Below, piece after piece: positions 25,451-34,859 of a DNA stretch of 58,466 bases. The stretch's first letter is position 1. Every line of letters starts with the position of its first letter. The DNA is from a virus. Below the pieces are notes generated by a model. It did no database searches and was not told the origin of the DNA. It worked only from the letters and a program-made list of their open reading frames with translations. A program made the position numbers and the translations under genes. The DNA is taken from IMG/VR virus record IMGVR_UViG_3300018914_000069, positions 1 through 58,466 of that record; one strand, given 5' to 3'.

Positions 25451-26974
25451 TTAGCCGCTAGGATTATCATTCCCATTTGAAGTTTTGGACTTCAAAGTAT
25501 TATCTGTTGGATCATCTGTCGGGGGACGTCCATCTCGTTCTCCACCCGTGGAAGTATAGGCACTCTTGTATGGCTTAATTTTTTCTTGTAATTGAAGCAC
25601 TTCTTGTTCGTAAATTGATTGATTCACGTATTCAGAGAAGTCAATACCACTCAATAAATCTACAACCGCTTTAAGGCTAAAGCCTTCTTGTGAATGTAAT
25701 TTCATTAAAATATCTACTTTATCCTTAAGCGTAAGTGGCGGTTCTTTATCATAAACCATCAAATATTCATCAGAAGCAGAGGAGGGGAGGATCAGGTTGA
25801 AAAGCTTTCCATAAACCTCTGTTTCGATATCTTCTAATAACACTGATATTTTTTTGTAGAAAATATCAAGGTTAATTTTGAGGGAAGCAAAGTTCCCGCC
25901 TTCACCATTTGTCAGTCCTCTTGAATAACCAAAAGCTGAAGTCACATCGCTATTGATTGAATCGAACTTTTTGGGGTCTAAAGCATCACTTTTCATGTCT
26001 GGAAATGAAATGTTTGCAAAGTCAGGGATACTTACAACAGTTACTCCTTGAGACTGATTCTTTTCCAGAGCAGTCTTGACACCCGCATGTATTTTTTTCT
26101 TTAGTTCTTTGTTTAATTTTAGATTAGAATATTCACCGTGATTTTTGTCACTACCAATTGTCAACACGGCTATTGCTGAAATAATCTTATTTGCAATTGA
26201 CTTTTCAAGGTCTTTCAACTTCTTCTTGTGTTGTAGGTCATATAAGCCAGTGAGCGACCAGTTCAAACCAAAAGACTGGTTTCTTTTAAGTGTGTGCGTT
26301 CTCAGGCAAACAGTCCGCTCTTGCGGCAAATCAATATACCGATACGTTTCAGATTTATGCTTCTGGTATTGCTCATATTGTTGAAATGTTACATGTGGAT
26401 GAAGATTTTGAAGAAAAGCTTTTCGTTCAAAATCCTTCATTTCATCTAGCCATGATAAATCTAACTGGATTACCCATTCGCCATTCAACATATACGAAGG
26501 AAAGGCTTTGTCAACTCTATCGAAAATATACAAATAAGGCTTCTTTTTGTCTCCAAGCCATATTCCAGTAAGTGTACCAACTGAGATTGTTTGAGAGATT
26601 AAATCCCTAGTCAATTGCTTATGACGCACTCTGTTCAAAGTCTTATTACACAACGCAAGGTTCTTTTCGTAATTCTTACTCTTTTCGTAAACGATAATTT
26701 TATGATTTAGGGTAGGGAGTACTCTTGCTAAATCAAACAATTGAAATACTTCACCAGAAGTTATGTAGTAGTAGTTGGCAATTCCTTCAAGTTCTCGAAT
26801 ATAGTTATCTGGATTCGCTAAATAGGTTTGGAGTTGACTAATTGAAACTTCAGTCAATATTCCATCGCTATACATTTTACTAACGAAACCTTCAGCAAAA
26901 ACAGAAGCAATTTCATTAATCGAGCGTTCGGTTTCAATATCAATTGTTGATTTGTCAGATTTTCCTCTTGCCAT
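25451..26974 (-). CDS. Portal protein
   Basis: A 507-residue portal: the dodecameric ring through which DNA enters the head. It has the usual layout: helical N-terminus, a wing region, the stretch KDLEKSIANKIISAIAVLTIG, a clip/stem region, and a charged disordered tail (GGERDGRPPTDDPTDN). The gene follows terminase large subunit with a normal gap, and GGAGGTG precedes the ATG. The portal family is recognised mainly from length, region pattern and position. Confidence 0.75.
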   Translation of the reverse strand: MARGKSDKSTIDIETERSINEIASVFAEGFVSKMYSDGILTEVSISQLQTYLANPDNYIRELEGIANYYYITSGEVFQLFDLARVLPTLNHKIIVYEKSKNYEKNLALCNKTLNRVRHKQLTRDLISQTISVGTLTGIWLGDKKKPYLYIFDRVDKAFPSYMLNGEWVIQLDLSWLDEMKDFERKAFLQNLHPHVTFQQYEQYQKHKSETYRYIDLPQERTVCLRTHTLKRNQSFGLNWSLTGLYDLQHKKKLKDLEKSIANKIISAIAVLTIGSDKNHGEYSNLKLNKELKKKIHAGVKTALEKNQSQGVTVVSIPDFANISFPDMKSDALDPKKFDSINSDVTSAFGYSRGLTNGEGGNFASLKINLDIFYKKISVLLEDIETEVYGKLFNLILPSSASDEYLMVYDKEPPLTLKDKVDILMKLHSQEGFSLKAVVDLLSGIDFSEYVNQSIYEQEVLQLQEKIKPYKSAYTSTGGERDGRPPTDDPTDNTLKSKTSNGNDNPSG

Positions 26975-27014
26975 TTAATCACCTCCTAAAATTTAATAAT
27001 GGGGGAGAGGGTAA

Positions 27015-28799
27015 TTAAAAATAGACGAGTTCATCATCCTCGTCTACATCATTCTTTCTTAACACTTCCCTTTCGATCAAATTGGCAATGAAGTTCCCAT
27101 ATGTTATTGAACTATACCTATCTTTGCGCTTTGACCTAGGCTCTTTTAACCTAATCAATCCACTGTCTGTTCGTTCACCCTCTAGGTTGATCATCTCGTT
27201 TATTAATGAAGTAATTTGTATATATACTGTTTCATACTTTGCTTGCTGCTCAGGAGGTAAGCTTTCATACCCTTTTAGTTTACGCAAATATTCTTTACCT
27301 TCATTTTCACTAACTAGTAATTTTATATTTCCTCGTTTTAATCCATCACGAAGTAGTACCGCACACTCACTGTTAAATTGAGGATTACCTTTAATACTGT
27401 ATATTTTTTTGGGGGCGCTTTGATAGGTACATCTCTCAGCCATTCTTTCATCATTTATACATGTCCAAGGTTCATATTCAACTTGACGCTCCCGATCATA
27501 CAATGGCTGCACTAATTGATCATAAATACCTAGACCAAAGTTTTGAGTGTCTAAAACAAGGAAGTCACAATCAAGGTCTTCAAACAATTGTCTTATCCTG
27601 ATTGCTTGGGTTACAGTATGACCGCCAATTATACTTTCCATGTAGCTGACGTGTCTCTCGAATCCCTTGGAAGTTGGAATCATCCTAATCAGAGAATAAG
27701 CACTCGCGTCATTTTCTTTTCCAGCCATCCCAGCGATATCGCAGGATAACAATCTAATTTCTCCACTTTTCTTTGGCTCATATTTAAAGTTTGGCTCTTT
27801 TATTAAGCCATACATATCTTTAGGGAAAATTGGTTTAATGAGCTTTCTGTTTTTTTCAAGATCCTCAAATTTGAAGAATGCCTTCTCGGACTCACCAAAG
27901 AATAAACATTCCATCTCCATCGAAAATCCAACTTCGTCGAAGTCAGACTCTGACATTTCATCTAATACTTGTTCTCTGTCCAAAAGGTTTTCTTTGATTG
28001 CCAATTGATAGGGGAGTCCACAAACGAAATAATTTTTCAAATCAGTCATCGCTTTATAAAATGCGTTTAATTTTGCCCATGACCAGTGAATTTTATACCA
28101 ACATGATGATAAGTAAATTTCTTTATTTCGTTCTTTCAAATGAGCGTATTCATTTTTTTGTAAATATTTTGGTTGCCGAGGAGCAGTTAAAAATTTTCTA
28201 AGAACTTTATTAATGATTTCTAGGTCAATCATCCGAAACTCATCAGCAATTAATAAGTTTGCGCGTTTGCTTCGAGCGTTATCATTAGAAGCTACTACTT
28301 TTATCCAACTGCCGTTATGGAATTCTACCTTTGGATCGTTAGATGAAGTACTTAAATCGCTAATTTCTCTTTGAAGATTCGGAGAACTTTTTTTTAAATC
28401 GTCTATTTTTTCGACAACTTCTCTGGCCTGTCCTTTTGTGCCAGACGCAATAATTATTTTAGTTTCTGGATATAGAATACACCTAACACAGCAGTAGATA
28501 GCAGTGAGCCATGTCTTACCTTGCCCGCGACTTGCAAGATACATAAAATAATGTGCAAAATTCATCATATAAATTAAAATAACCTGAAATAACTTCAGGT
28601 TAATTCCTAAGTATTCTTTAACAAAACGATGAGGATTCGCACGGTAAAAACTCGCCCAAGTTCCAATTCCTTGCATTAACTTTTCTGATTTAGTTAATGT
28701 ATCCGATCTTTTATTATAATTTCTACCTTTTTCAAAAATATTATTTCCCTTATGTGCTTTATTTCTGTTTACTTGGAAATTACTAATTGAAGCCATCAT
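27015..28799 (-). CDS. Terminase large subunit
   Basis: A ~594-residue packaging motor. The ATPase domain has Walker A SRGQGKTW near residues 89-96, a Walker B-like LLIADEF near residue 167, and a coupling-type SCWYKIHW region. The C-terminal RNase H-fold nuclease shows [20 protein letters not shown] and [10 protein letters not shown], carrying the acidic metal-binding residues. It cuts and pumps phage DNA into heads. Two adjacent ATG codons (28799, 28796) follow GAAGGTG and overlap the stop of the upstream gene, so translation is coupled. The GGGGAG motif at 28011 has 13 bases in common with the small RNA unit at 1.95 kb. Confidence 0.9.
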   Translation of the reverse strand: MMASISNFQVNRNKAHKGNNIFEKGRNYNKRSDTLTKSEKLMQGIGTWASFYRANPHRFVKEYLGINLKLFQVILIYMMNFAHYFMYLASRGQGKTWLTAIYCCVRCILYPETKIIIASGTKGQAREVVEKIDDLKKSSPNLQREISDLSTSSNDPKVEFHNGSWIKVVASNDNARSKRANLLIADEFRMIDLEIINKVLRKFLTAPRQPKYLQKNEYAHLKERNKEIYLSSCWYKIHWSWAKLNAFYKAMTDLKNYFVCGLPYQLAIKENLLDREQVLDEMSESDFDEVGFSMEMECLFFGESEKAFFKFEDLEKNRKLIKPIFPKDMYGLIKEPNFKYEPKKSGEIRLLSCDIAGMAGKENDASAYSLIRMIPTSKGFERHVSYMESIIGGHTVTQAIRIRQLFEDLDCDFLVLDTQNFGLGIYDQLVQPLYDRERQVEYEPWTCINDERMAERCTYQSAPKKIYSIKGNPQFNSECAVLLRDGLKRGNIKLLVSENEGKEYLRKLKGYESLPPEQQAKYETVYIQITSLINEMINLEGERTDSGLIRLKEPRSKRKDRYSSITYGNFIANLIEREVLRKNDVDEDDELVYF

Positions 28800-29728
28800 C
28801 AAACACCTTCGCTCTCCGTGTCTTCTTCATAGATAGGGGCTTCAACTTTATATTTATTTATTTCTTCATCATAAGCATCAGAGTATTCATTTTTTATACC
28901 TAACATTCTACAAAGATGACCGAGAAACCAAATATTTATATACTTTCTAATACCGTCAACATCTTTCCATGCGGCATCAGGCTCTGGTATAGGTCTTTCA
29001 TTTTCAAATTTTTTTATTAAAGTCCCGAATGTAGCATGCTCATTTGCATTCGCCCCTGTTTCTTGAACAGGCTTTACATTAGCAGAGCCAAGTAAGTCTT
29101 GAAGTGTTTTTAATTCTTTATCTACAGACTCATTTTTTTCGCGTTTCTTTTTAATCGTTAAACGTACTTGTGCAGCTTCTTGAAATAGCAACTCCATTGC
29201 GTATGAATCACACTCATAAGAGGTAAGGAATTTTTCGTATTCATTTTGAAGATATTCGTAGTCTTCGTCAGAATACCCTCGCCCCCAAAAACTAATTAAA
29301 GTTTGTCTTTCTTCAGGACTATAATAAATTTCATTATCATTTTCGTCTATTTGTTCACTATTATTTTGTACCACGAGTCGCTCACTGTTATCATTGTTAT
29401 GATCGCTGTCAGCAAACGTCAAACCCTTATACTGATGAAAAGAGGATAACTGCGGTATGTATTTAGACCAGTCTTGACTTCTTTGCTTCCAAAGTTCCCG
29501 TAAAAAGGGCTTGTTTAACATTGCTAATACCATTGTTACACGATCGATATATCCTTCAGATTCTTTTTGTCCTATAAACTCAGTTATACAATCTTTACAA
29601 ACTTCAAATCGTTCAGATGTAATTAGCGGATTGGAGTTAATGTAAAAGTTTGATTGAGCTGCTTTTTGTTTTCGGCATTTTAGACATTCTATCTTCTCAC
29701 TCTTAGTATTATTTTTAACCCTACTCAT
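28799..29728 (-). CDS. Zinc-finger protein, possible terminase small subunit
   Basis: A 309-residue protein with an N-terminal zinc ribbon (CLKCRKQK at ~15-22 and CKDC at ~43-46), an acidic middle and a helical C-terminal domain ([21 protein letters not shown]). It directly precedes and overlaps terminase large subunit, where the small subunit is expected. DNA binding is likely from the zinc ribbon. The assignment as small terminase is inference from position; I do not recognise the family. Confidence 0.5.
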   Translation of the reverse strand: MSRVKNNTKSEKIECLKCRKQKAAQSNFYINSNPLITSERFEVCKDCITEFIGQKESEGYIDRVTMVLAMLNKPFLRELWKQRSQDWSKYIPQLSSFHQYKGLTFADSDHNNDNSERLVVQNNSEQIDENDNEIYYSPEERQTLISFWGRGYSDEDYEYLQNEYEKFLTSYECDSYAMELLFQEAAQVRLTIKKKREKNESVDKELKTLQDLLGSANVKPVQETGANANEHATFGTLIKKFENERPIPEPDAAWKDVDGIRKYINIWFLGHLCRMLGIKNEYSDAYDEEINKYKVEAPIYEEDTESEGV

Positions 29729-29812
29729 TTCACACCTCCATTAAAAAGAGAATAGGGAAGAGGGAGGGGAGGACTACCTCTTATCAGATTTCTCCTATCC
29801 CTACTCAGGCAT

Positions 29813-29864
29813 AAAAAAATGCCTATACTGGGTTTGAGGAGAAGGGGAACTCGTCAAACCCAGT
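29813..29864 (-). terminator. Long hairpin between ClpP and terminase genes
   Basis: ACTGGGTTTGA (29827-29837) pairs perfectly with TCAAACCCAGT (29854-29864). On the minus strand it is followed after a short gap by TTTTTTT, which is itself in the loop of a GGCAT/ATGCC stem. Together they would terminate upstream transcripts. The 29729-29924 gap also holds GGGGAG motifs at 29766 and 29885 and an ATGAAAT-TAAT-ATTTCAT palindrome at 29901-29918. Confidence 0.6.
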
Positions 29865-29924
29865 TAGACAGCTCTTTATAAATAGGGGAGAGGGGACTAT
29901 ATGAAATTAATATTTCATGAGGAA

Positions 29925-30521
29925 TTATTCAATAATTTCATGCACAATTCCGAAATTCTTCGCGTCTTCTGCACCAAAATACCAATCTTTCAGTTGCTTT
30001 CGTTTACTGTCAAGTTGTTTTTGCGTGAGATTAGAGTTCTTTAGAATTAACGAATCATACATTTTCTGAAGTCGTTTATTTTCGACTGTTACACGTTCAA
30101 TTTCTTCGTTCTTACCATAGACCATGGTAGAGATTTCATGGTACATAAAAGTACTATAGGGAGCTGCGAAACGCTTATGAGCAGCAGTAAAGATCGCAAG
30201 TCCCATTGACATTACGTATCCATCACAATATGCATGAACAGGAGTCTTACTCGTTACAATCGCATTTACAATTCCGAACCCATCATACACTGAGCCGCCA
30301 TATGAGTTAATGTGTAGTTCAATTGGCTTTCTCTCTTCGACTGGCTTTCCCTCATCCTCAAGATTGAACTTCTTAATTTGCATAGCCACTGTGTCTAGTA
30401 CAGAAGGCATAATTTCTTCGTTTAGGATGATTCGACGTTCTTTTAAGTTCTCAAGATAAATTCGATCATATAACTGTACAGCCTTCTCAATACCACATTC
30501 AGAACACAATTTCTTTTGCAT
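29925..30521 (-). CDS. ClpP-like serine protease
   Basis: A 198-residue ClpP-family protease. It has the oxyanion loop INSYGGSVYDGF (residues ~71-82), catalytic Ser105 in YVMSMG, His128 in FMYHEI and an Asp candidate (D179) in KDWYFGAEDAKNFG. A short N-terminal CSEC is an addition. ClpP enzymes form tetradecamers; phage versions usually mature capsids. Here it precedes the terminase genes, and a second protease-type gene lies in the usual head position, so it could instead act on host or regulatory proteins. AAGGAGGG precedes the ATG. Confidence 0.85.
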   Translation of the reverse strand: MQKKLCSECGIEKAVQLYDRIYLENLKERRIILNEEIMPSVLDTVAMQIKKFNLEDEGKPVEERKPIELHINSYGGSVYDGFGIVNAIVTSKTPVHAYCDGYVMSMGLAIFTAAHKRFAAPYSTFMYHEISTMVYGKNEEIERVTVENKRLQKMYDSLILKNSNLTQKQLDSKRKQLKDWYFGAEDAKNFGIVHEIIE

Positions 30522-30588
30522 AAATAAATCCCTCCTTAGATTAGAAGGGCAGAGGACTGCTCATTGAGCATTCGTACCGTAAAAAGGT

Positions 30589-31941
30589 TTAGAACATGAC
30601 GGTTGTATTTAAAATGTCAGTTAGACCGTGTTCGCGATCCCAAACAAAAGATTGCGATTTCTTAATTGCACCAACATAACCTGATTCAAAATGCCAGTTA
30701 TCGGTTGCAGATGGGGAACTTACAGTTCTCACTATGATTCCGTTTTCCTCATTCACTGCTTTCTCCGAATGAATATGACCCACATGGAACTCTCGGAATG
30801 TTGTTCTGCCCCATGCTTCCTTTGCCTCAATTGGCATTAACGAACCAAGTCTTTTCTTCTCGGCATGACCATGACTGAATCCAATCAAACATTTCCCGAA
30901 CTCAACATATTTTCTGGATTTTGCATCTGTGTTTACGGTTACATTAGGATTGTTTCGATACCATGCTGCAATATGCTCAATGGCAAAATAACTTGTCATC
31001 TTGTCATGATTGGAGCCAATGTAAAACGTTTCGACTGGAGCATATTGAGATAAGAGGTCGATTCCCTCAATGAGCATCTCGACTCCAAATTTATATAGGT
31101 TTTGCCATCTGATATTGGTGTCCTGTCGTGTTCCAGCAGTTGTGGTCTGATTGATTGTGTCATAGTGGAAAAAGTCATTCGACCATACAAACAAAATTTT
31201 ATTAAATTGATAATGCTTTGTCCGTGTCAATACATCGTTAATTATGTATAAAAACTTTTCTTTTGCTTTTTGGTAGTCATAATTATCCCCAGAATCGCCT
31301 TCCCAACAATATTTGCCAACATGCAGGTCTGCAATATTAATTTCGAGCATTTTACCATCATATGAATAATTTGTTGGGGTATGAATTGGACTCTTATAAT
31401 TTTGACTCATTTCCTCAAAAAATTCTTTTACTTCTTCGAGTGAAATGCTTCCCTTTCGTGGCTTGACCGTGATTTTACTGGAATAAAGAGTCTTAATCCC
31501 GTCTTGTTTGCTGTATACGTTCCAAATATTATTCCGAGCGGAAACTAACTCCCACTCATAAATGTCATATCCATGAGCTTTCAGAAGGTAATTGACATCT
31601 TTTGATTCCTCTATAGACATTCGCACTAGCTTATTGCTAGTTTGTGAGCCATCCTTATTAATTTCAACGGACTCTTTATAATTTAAAGGTTCAATTACTA
31701 ATTCATCATTCTCTAATTGGAGATCCAACGAAACTTGGATATTTTTATTATCACGCTTTTCCAGTCGCTTCCTAAATTTTCTAAAGTAGTCATCGCTTTT
31801 CCGTTGACCAGTATGGTCGAGCCATAATTGAGCAATGTCAGACCAATATAGTCCATATGCTTTCTTGTTCAAAACAAGACGTTCCTTGTACTGATCCAGA
31901 CTTTCGTTAGGTTGACGTAGGTGAGGGGAGACAATGCACAT
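30589..31941 (-). CDS. Calcineurin-like metallophosphoesterase
   Basis: A 450-residue protein. The N-terminal ~70 residues form a probable HTH region (SWSD-like, GLYWSDIAQLWLDHTGQ). The C-terminal phosphoesterase domain has all metal-binding motifs: IADLHVGK (about residue 205), NDFFHYD, GSNHD, SHGHAEKK and VGHIHSE. It may hydrolyse phosphodiester or phosphomonoester bonds of DNA or nucleotides. AAGGGGTGA precedes the ATG. Its position between YonK-like and ClpP genes is similar to SPbeta, where yonJ follows yonK; that synteny is from memory and is not proof of homology. Confidence 0.8.
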   Translation of the reverse strand: MCIVSPHLRQPNESLDQYKERLVLNKKAYGLYWSDIAQLWLDHTGQRKSDDYFRKFRKRLEKRDNKNIQVSLDLQLENDELVIEPLNYKESVEINKDGSQTSNKLVRMSIEESKDVNYLLKAHGYDIYEWELVSARNNIWNVYSKQDGIKTLYSSKITVKPRKGSISLEEVKEFFEEMSQNYKSPIHTPTNYSYDGKMLEINIADLHVGKYCWEGDSGDNYDYQKAKEKFLYIINDVLTRTKHYQFNKILFVWSNDFFHYDTINQTTTAGTRQDTNIRWQNLYKFGVEMLIEGIDLLSQYAPVETFYIGSNHDKMTSYFAIEHIAAWYRNNPNVTVNTDAKSRKYVEFGKCLIGFSHGHAEKKRLGSLMPIEAKEAWGRTTFREFHVGHIHSEKAVNEENGIIVRTVSSPSATDNWHFESGYVGAIKKSQSFVWDREHGLTDILNTTVMF

Positions 31942-31952
31942 TCAATCACCCC

Positions 31953-32150
31953 TTATTCCTGATCATCAGCCAAAAACTCGGAGTCATCGGCTTCAATGGA
32001 AATTGAAAATTTTACTTTATATCCATCATATTTACCAAGAACTTTACGCAAATCGAAGACATTAATTGCTTCTTTAGTTTCTTCCGTGATTTTCACCATA
32101 TCCAACTCAAGATTACCTGTAACACTGAAACTCGAATTAAATTTAGCCAC
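31953..32150 (-). CDS. yonK: YonK-like small protein
   Basis: A 65-residue protein. The core LELDMVKITEETKEAINVFD followed by LRKVLGKYDGYKV closely resembles SPbeta YonK as I remember it (a small protein with a similar VTEQTKEA motif). Its function is not established. I choose the GTG at 32150, which has GGGAGG nine bases upstream; the longer frame overlaps the PhoH-like gene. It lies in the early-to-late region after the RNA polymerase, as yonK does in SPbeta. Confidence 0.65.
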   Translation of the reverse strand: MAKFNSSFSVTGNLELDMVKITEETKEAINVFDLRKVLGKYDGYKVKFSISIEADDSEFLADDQE

Positions 32151-32196
32151 TTCAAAATTCCTCCCTAATTTTGAATGAAATTGTCTTTTTATGTAT

Positions 32197-33408
32197 TTAC
32201 ATCTGATCAGCAATATCAGCAATTCTAGATCTGTAAATGGTGGAGAATGTCATCTCTCCATATACGTCAGTGCCACGGAAAATTTTGCTCATACGCTTAA
32301 TTCCATTGTTACGCCCTGCAAATGCACTATTATCAACCTGTGCTTTGTCGTCACCGTCAATAATAATTTTACTTCCCTTGCCAATACGCTGCAAACCCAG
32401 CTTCATTAAATCTACAGACAGGTTTTGCGCCTCTGTAATCCAAACAATGGAATCGTCACCTGTATCATAGCCGCGAATATCCACAAACGGAATTAATACA
32501 ATTTCACCGACAGCAATCATGGCCTCAACTTTATTCCTGTCGCCAATTTTGCTTGTTAAGATATTACCAATACCACTTTGCATCAACTTTTCATCTTTGA
32601 ACCCTTTATAAAATCCAATTTCCTGAGCGTTCTTAACAGGGTAAGGATTTACCAAACACACTAAACGACTAGCTTTACCTTTTTCTAGTTGATGTAATGC
32701 ATAATTCAGTGCAACAAGACTTTTCCCTGAGCCTGCTTTCCCACGTAACAAGGTGATATCATTCGTCAGTAAGCTATCTATAGCAGCCTTTTGATACAGA
32801 TCCATCGGCTTAAACTTTCCTAACAAGTGAGTGGAGAGATTCTTCTCTGTGCATTTAACATGAGAGCGTCCATCCCACTTAACCACATCAAAATAATTAC
32901 CATTTTCATCCTTTAAAAATAGATATTGGTTTTGTAATAGGTTGTAAGTATTTTCAGCTAGATTCTCATAAAAGTATGCTAATTGCTCATCATCCACAGT
33001 TACTTCTGTGTAGCCTGAATAATCATCTTCAGTGTTCTCATCTAAATCAATAACTTCAATTTCAAGACCTCTTGCTTTTTGGCGCAATAAGAGATCATTG
33101 GTCATCAACGCATAGCCATTATCATAACAGGCTTGTAGAATGTTATTATCTTGATATGTACTATCAAAAAAGCTATTCAGTGACCATTTATAGTCCCGTA
33201 AATCAAAGTAAAACCTATCCTTATTGTTTTCAATAAAGCGAGTCGCTTGTCTTGCACGATAGGCTAAATCTTGATTATGACTAAGCTTATGTTTTTCTAA
33301 TTCGCGCAAAGTGTGTGATAGGAGAGTGGGGATGCCTTGAATACTTATTGACTCCAAGCCTTCTAGGAGTAAATTTGTATCGATTACAACGTATTTTTTC
33401 ATAGGCAT
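32197..33408 (-). CDS. PhoH-like ATPase with N-terminal PIN domain
   Basis: About 403 residues. The PIN domain (residues 1-~140) starts VVIDTNLLLEGLE and has NDLLLRQKARG, carrying acidic nuclease residues. The C-terminal PhoH/YlaK ATPase has Walker A LLRGKAGSGKSLVAL, VCLVNPYPVKN, and Walker B-like IVWITEAQNL. Such proteins are RNA helicase-nuclease candidates. I start at ATG 33408 (AAAGG five bases upstream); an ATG two codons later is possible. The open frame runs on to 33546 but without a start site and through a structured leader. Confidence 0.85.
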   Translation of the reverse strand: MPMKKYVVIDTNLLLEGLESISIQGIPTLLSHTLRELEKHKLSHNQDLAYRARQATRFIENNKDRFYFDLRDYKWSLNSFFDSTYQDNNILQACYDNGYALMTNDLLLRQKARGLEIEVIDLDENTEDDYSGYTEVTVDDEQLAYFYENLAENTYNLLQNQYLFLKDENGNYFDVVKWDGRSHVKCTEKNLSTHLLGKFKPMDLYQKAAIDSLLTNDITLLRGKAGSGKSLVALNYALHQLEKGKASRLVCLVNPYPVKNAQEIGFYKGFKDEKLMQSGIGNILTSKIGDRNKVEAMIAVGEIVLIPFVDIRGYDTGDDSIVWITEAQNLSVDLMKLGLQRIGKGSKIIIDGDDKAQVDNSAFAGRNNGIKRMSKIFRGTDVYGEMTFSTIYRSRIADIADQM

Positions 33409-33420
33409 TTTTACCTTTCT

Positions 33421-33690
33421 AGGTAGATTTAAAAGAGGGGAGAGGTGAGTAAGTTCACCAATCCCCCTAAGACTATAACCGTAGCGCACCCATATGCCTA
33501 CGTGATCGTGTCCATGACTAGATGGACGAGATATTATAAACGACAAGGTGGGGCGGCGTATCCCACATCTCTTTTAACCATCTACGATCAATGATATTTC
33601 CTCGTAATGGTGCGATAGTAACCTTTCTATCCTCTTGTCGTTTACTTCACTTTCACAAACTGCTCATGAGAGCATTCACATTCATCTATA
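33421..33690 (-). other. Structured leader between HU and PhoH-like genes
   Basis: No complete gene is seen in these 270 bases. There are several inverted repeats: AGGGG...GGTGA with TCACC...CCCCCT at 33436-33469, GTCCAT/ATGGAC at 33510-33527, GTGGG/CCCAC near 33548-33566, and a perfect 11-bp pair TAAACGACAAG (33537-33547) with CTTGTCGTTTA (33634-33644). An open stretch without start codon runs through part of it. It could be a regulatory 5' leader of the PhoH-like gene. Confidence 0.45.
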
Positions 33691-33691
33691 G

Positions 33692-33970
33692 TTAGCAACA
33701 ATTAATCTGTCCTTTTAATGCTTTAGCTGGTTTCCACGATGGTACCTTTGATGCAGCAATTTCGATCTCTTCACCAGTTTGCGGGTTGCGACCTTTGCGA
33801 GCCGCGCGTTCGCGAACTTCGAAGTTTCCGAAGCCAATCAGTTGCACTTTTTCGCCGTTCTTCAGCGCCTCAGCAATTGCATCAAGAACTGCATCAACAG
33901 CTTTGGCGGCATCTTTCTTTGTCACTTCTGTAGTTTCTGCTACTTTAGCAATTAGTTCTGTTTTGTTCAT
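33692..33970 (-). CDS. HU-family DNA-binding protein
   Basis: A 92-residue HU homologue with the full family pattern: [43 protein letters not shown] and [10 protein letters not shown]. It bends and compacts DNA. SPbeta carries an HU gene (yonN) next to its polymerase gene yonO; the arrangement here is the same. The tail ends KGQINCC instead of the usual KDAVK. A GGGAGGATT site precedes the ATG; the upstream 200 bases hold a repeat array and a TTCGCTT-TAT-AAGCGAA hairpin (34013-34029). Confidence 0.95.
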   Translation of the reverse strand: MNKTELIAKVAETTEVTKKDAAKAVDAVLDAIAEALKNGEKVQLIGFGNFEVRERAARKGRNPQTGEEIEIAASKVPSWKPAKALKGQINCC

Positions 33971-34054
33971 TTTAATAATCCTCCCAAAATAATATTTTTA
34001 TTTAATATGTATTCGCTTTATAAGCGAAGGGGATACAACAACCTCTTCACTTTG

Positions 34055-34180
34055 TATATCAGATTGTTTTGTTTCCCTTAGTAATTTACAATACTCATCA
34101 AAAACCTTGATATATCAACGTTTTTAAGTACTTCATTATAACTTTAATATATCACTTATCTCAGAAATCCTTATATATCA
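34055..34180. repeat. Four TATATCA repeats, possible operator array
   Basis: TATATCA occurs at 34055, 34111, 34148 and 34174, all in the same orientation, between the end of the RNA polymerase gene and HU. The second copy is a perfect palindrome, TTGATATATCAA (34107-34118), and the others are partial matches to it. Spacings are 56, 37 and 26 bases. It could be a regulator-binding array for the HU-PhoH unit. Confidence 0.45.
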
Positions 34181-34184
34181 AGCG

Positions 34185-34859
34185 TTACAGCGTTTGTCTA
34201 TTTTTCTTCCAATTATTCTTTTTCCATTGATTTTTTTGTGCCTGTGCTATTTTTTTCGCGCAACTATCGCAATACTTCTTTTTATTTCCTGTGGTTTCAA
34301 TCCTTATCCCGCAAGCAGCACATTGAATCCTCTTTCCAATTTCACGCTCAACATTCTTCCTTAAATTTTCAATGATGATATCGCCAAAACATTCCCATAG
34401 AGTAACCTTATAATCTGTTTTTCTATATCTGTATAAATACTCGATAAGAACGTCAGAAACATAGTGTACATCAGAGTTTAGAGCCAATAATTTTTCTCTT
34501 ATATCTTTGTAATTCAATAAGAAATCATCATTCCAGCCTGCATTTTTATGTATCATCATTCTACTCTTTAAGTCTAATTCATTATAAAGATCAACAATAC
34601 CTTGATCCAATTCAATATCTGAATTACTCATCAGCATTTTGTAATTAAATTTTCCAAGTCCACTGGAAGTAAATTGAGTTTTAAGATTAGGCACAATCCT
34701 TTCTAACCTGTTAACAACACTGTTATTGATGGGTTCAACCTCATGTTTCTTTTTGTCTTTTGCATAGATGAAAAAGTGGGGGACTTTGGACTTGGTGTAT
34801 TTAGTAATCTGTTTACCGATTTCTTTTGGTCTTTTCACTTTATACAAGGTTTTAGCATA
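34185..34859 (-). CDS. yonO: RNA polymerase (YonO-like), exon 2
   Basis: The 224-residue C-terminal exon. Read from the predicted 3' splice site it starts YAKTLYKVKRPKEIGKQ and continues the exon 1 end ENNYVID without frame change. This rebuilds the ID-x-AKT segment that follows the active site in two-barrel polymerases. The region KVPHFFIYAKDKK follows. A C4 zinc ribbon (CAACGIRI, then YCDSC) and a basic tail close the protein. The open frame alone has a TTG at 34847 but no ribosome binding site, which supports splicing. Confidence 0.8.
   Translation of the reverse strand, partial: YAKTLYKVKRPKEIGKQITKYTKSKVPHFFIYAKDKKKHEVEPINNSVVNRLERIVPNLKTQFTSSGLGKFNYKMLMSNSDIELDQGIVDLYNELDLKSRMMIHKNAGWNDDFLLNYKDIREKLLALNSDVHYVSDVLIEYLYRYRKTDYKVTLWECFGDIIIENLRKNVEREIGKRIQCAACGIRIETTGNKKKYCDSCAKKIAQAQKNQWKKNNWKKNRQTL

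Noticed and set aside
29901-29918. ATGAAAT-TAAT-ATTTCAT palindrome as terminator of the ClpP gene
   Set aside because: The stem is AT-only and no T-run follows; kept only as a note in the neighbouring terminator entry.
33409-33546. N-terminal extension of the PhoH-like protein by 46 residues
   Set aside because: The TTG start lacks a ribosome binding site; the extension crosses structured DNA and does not resemble a PIN domain.
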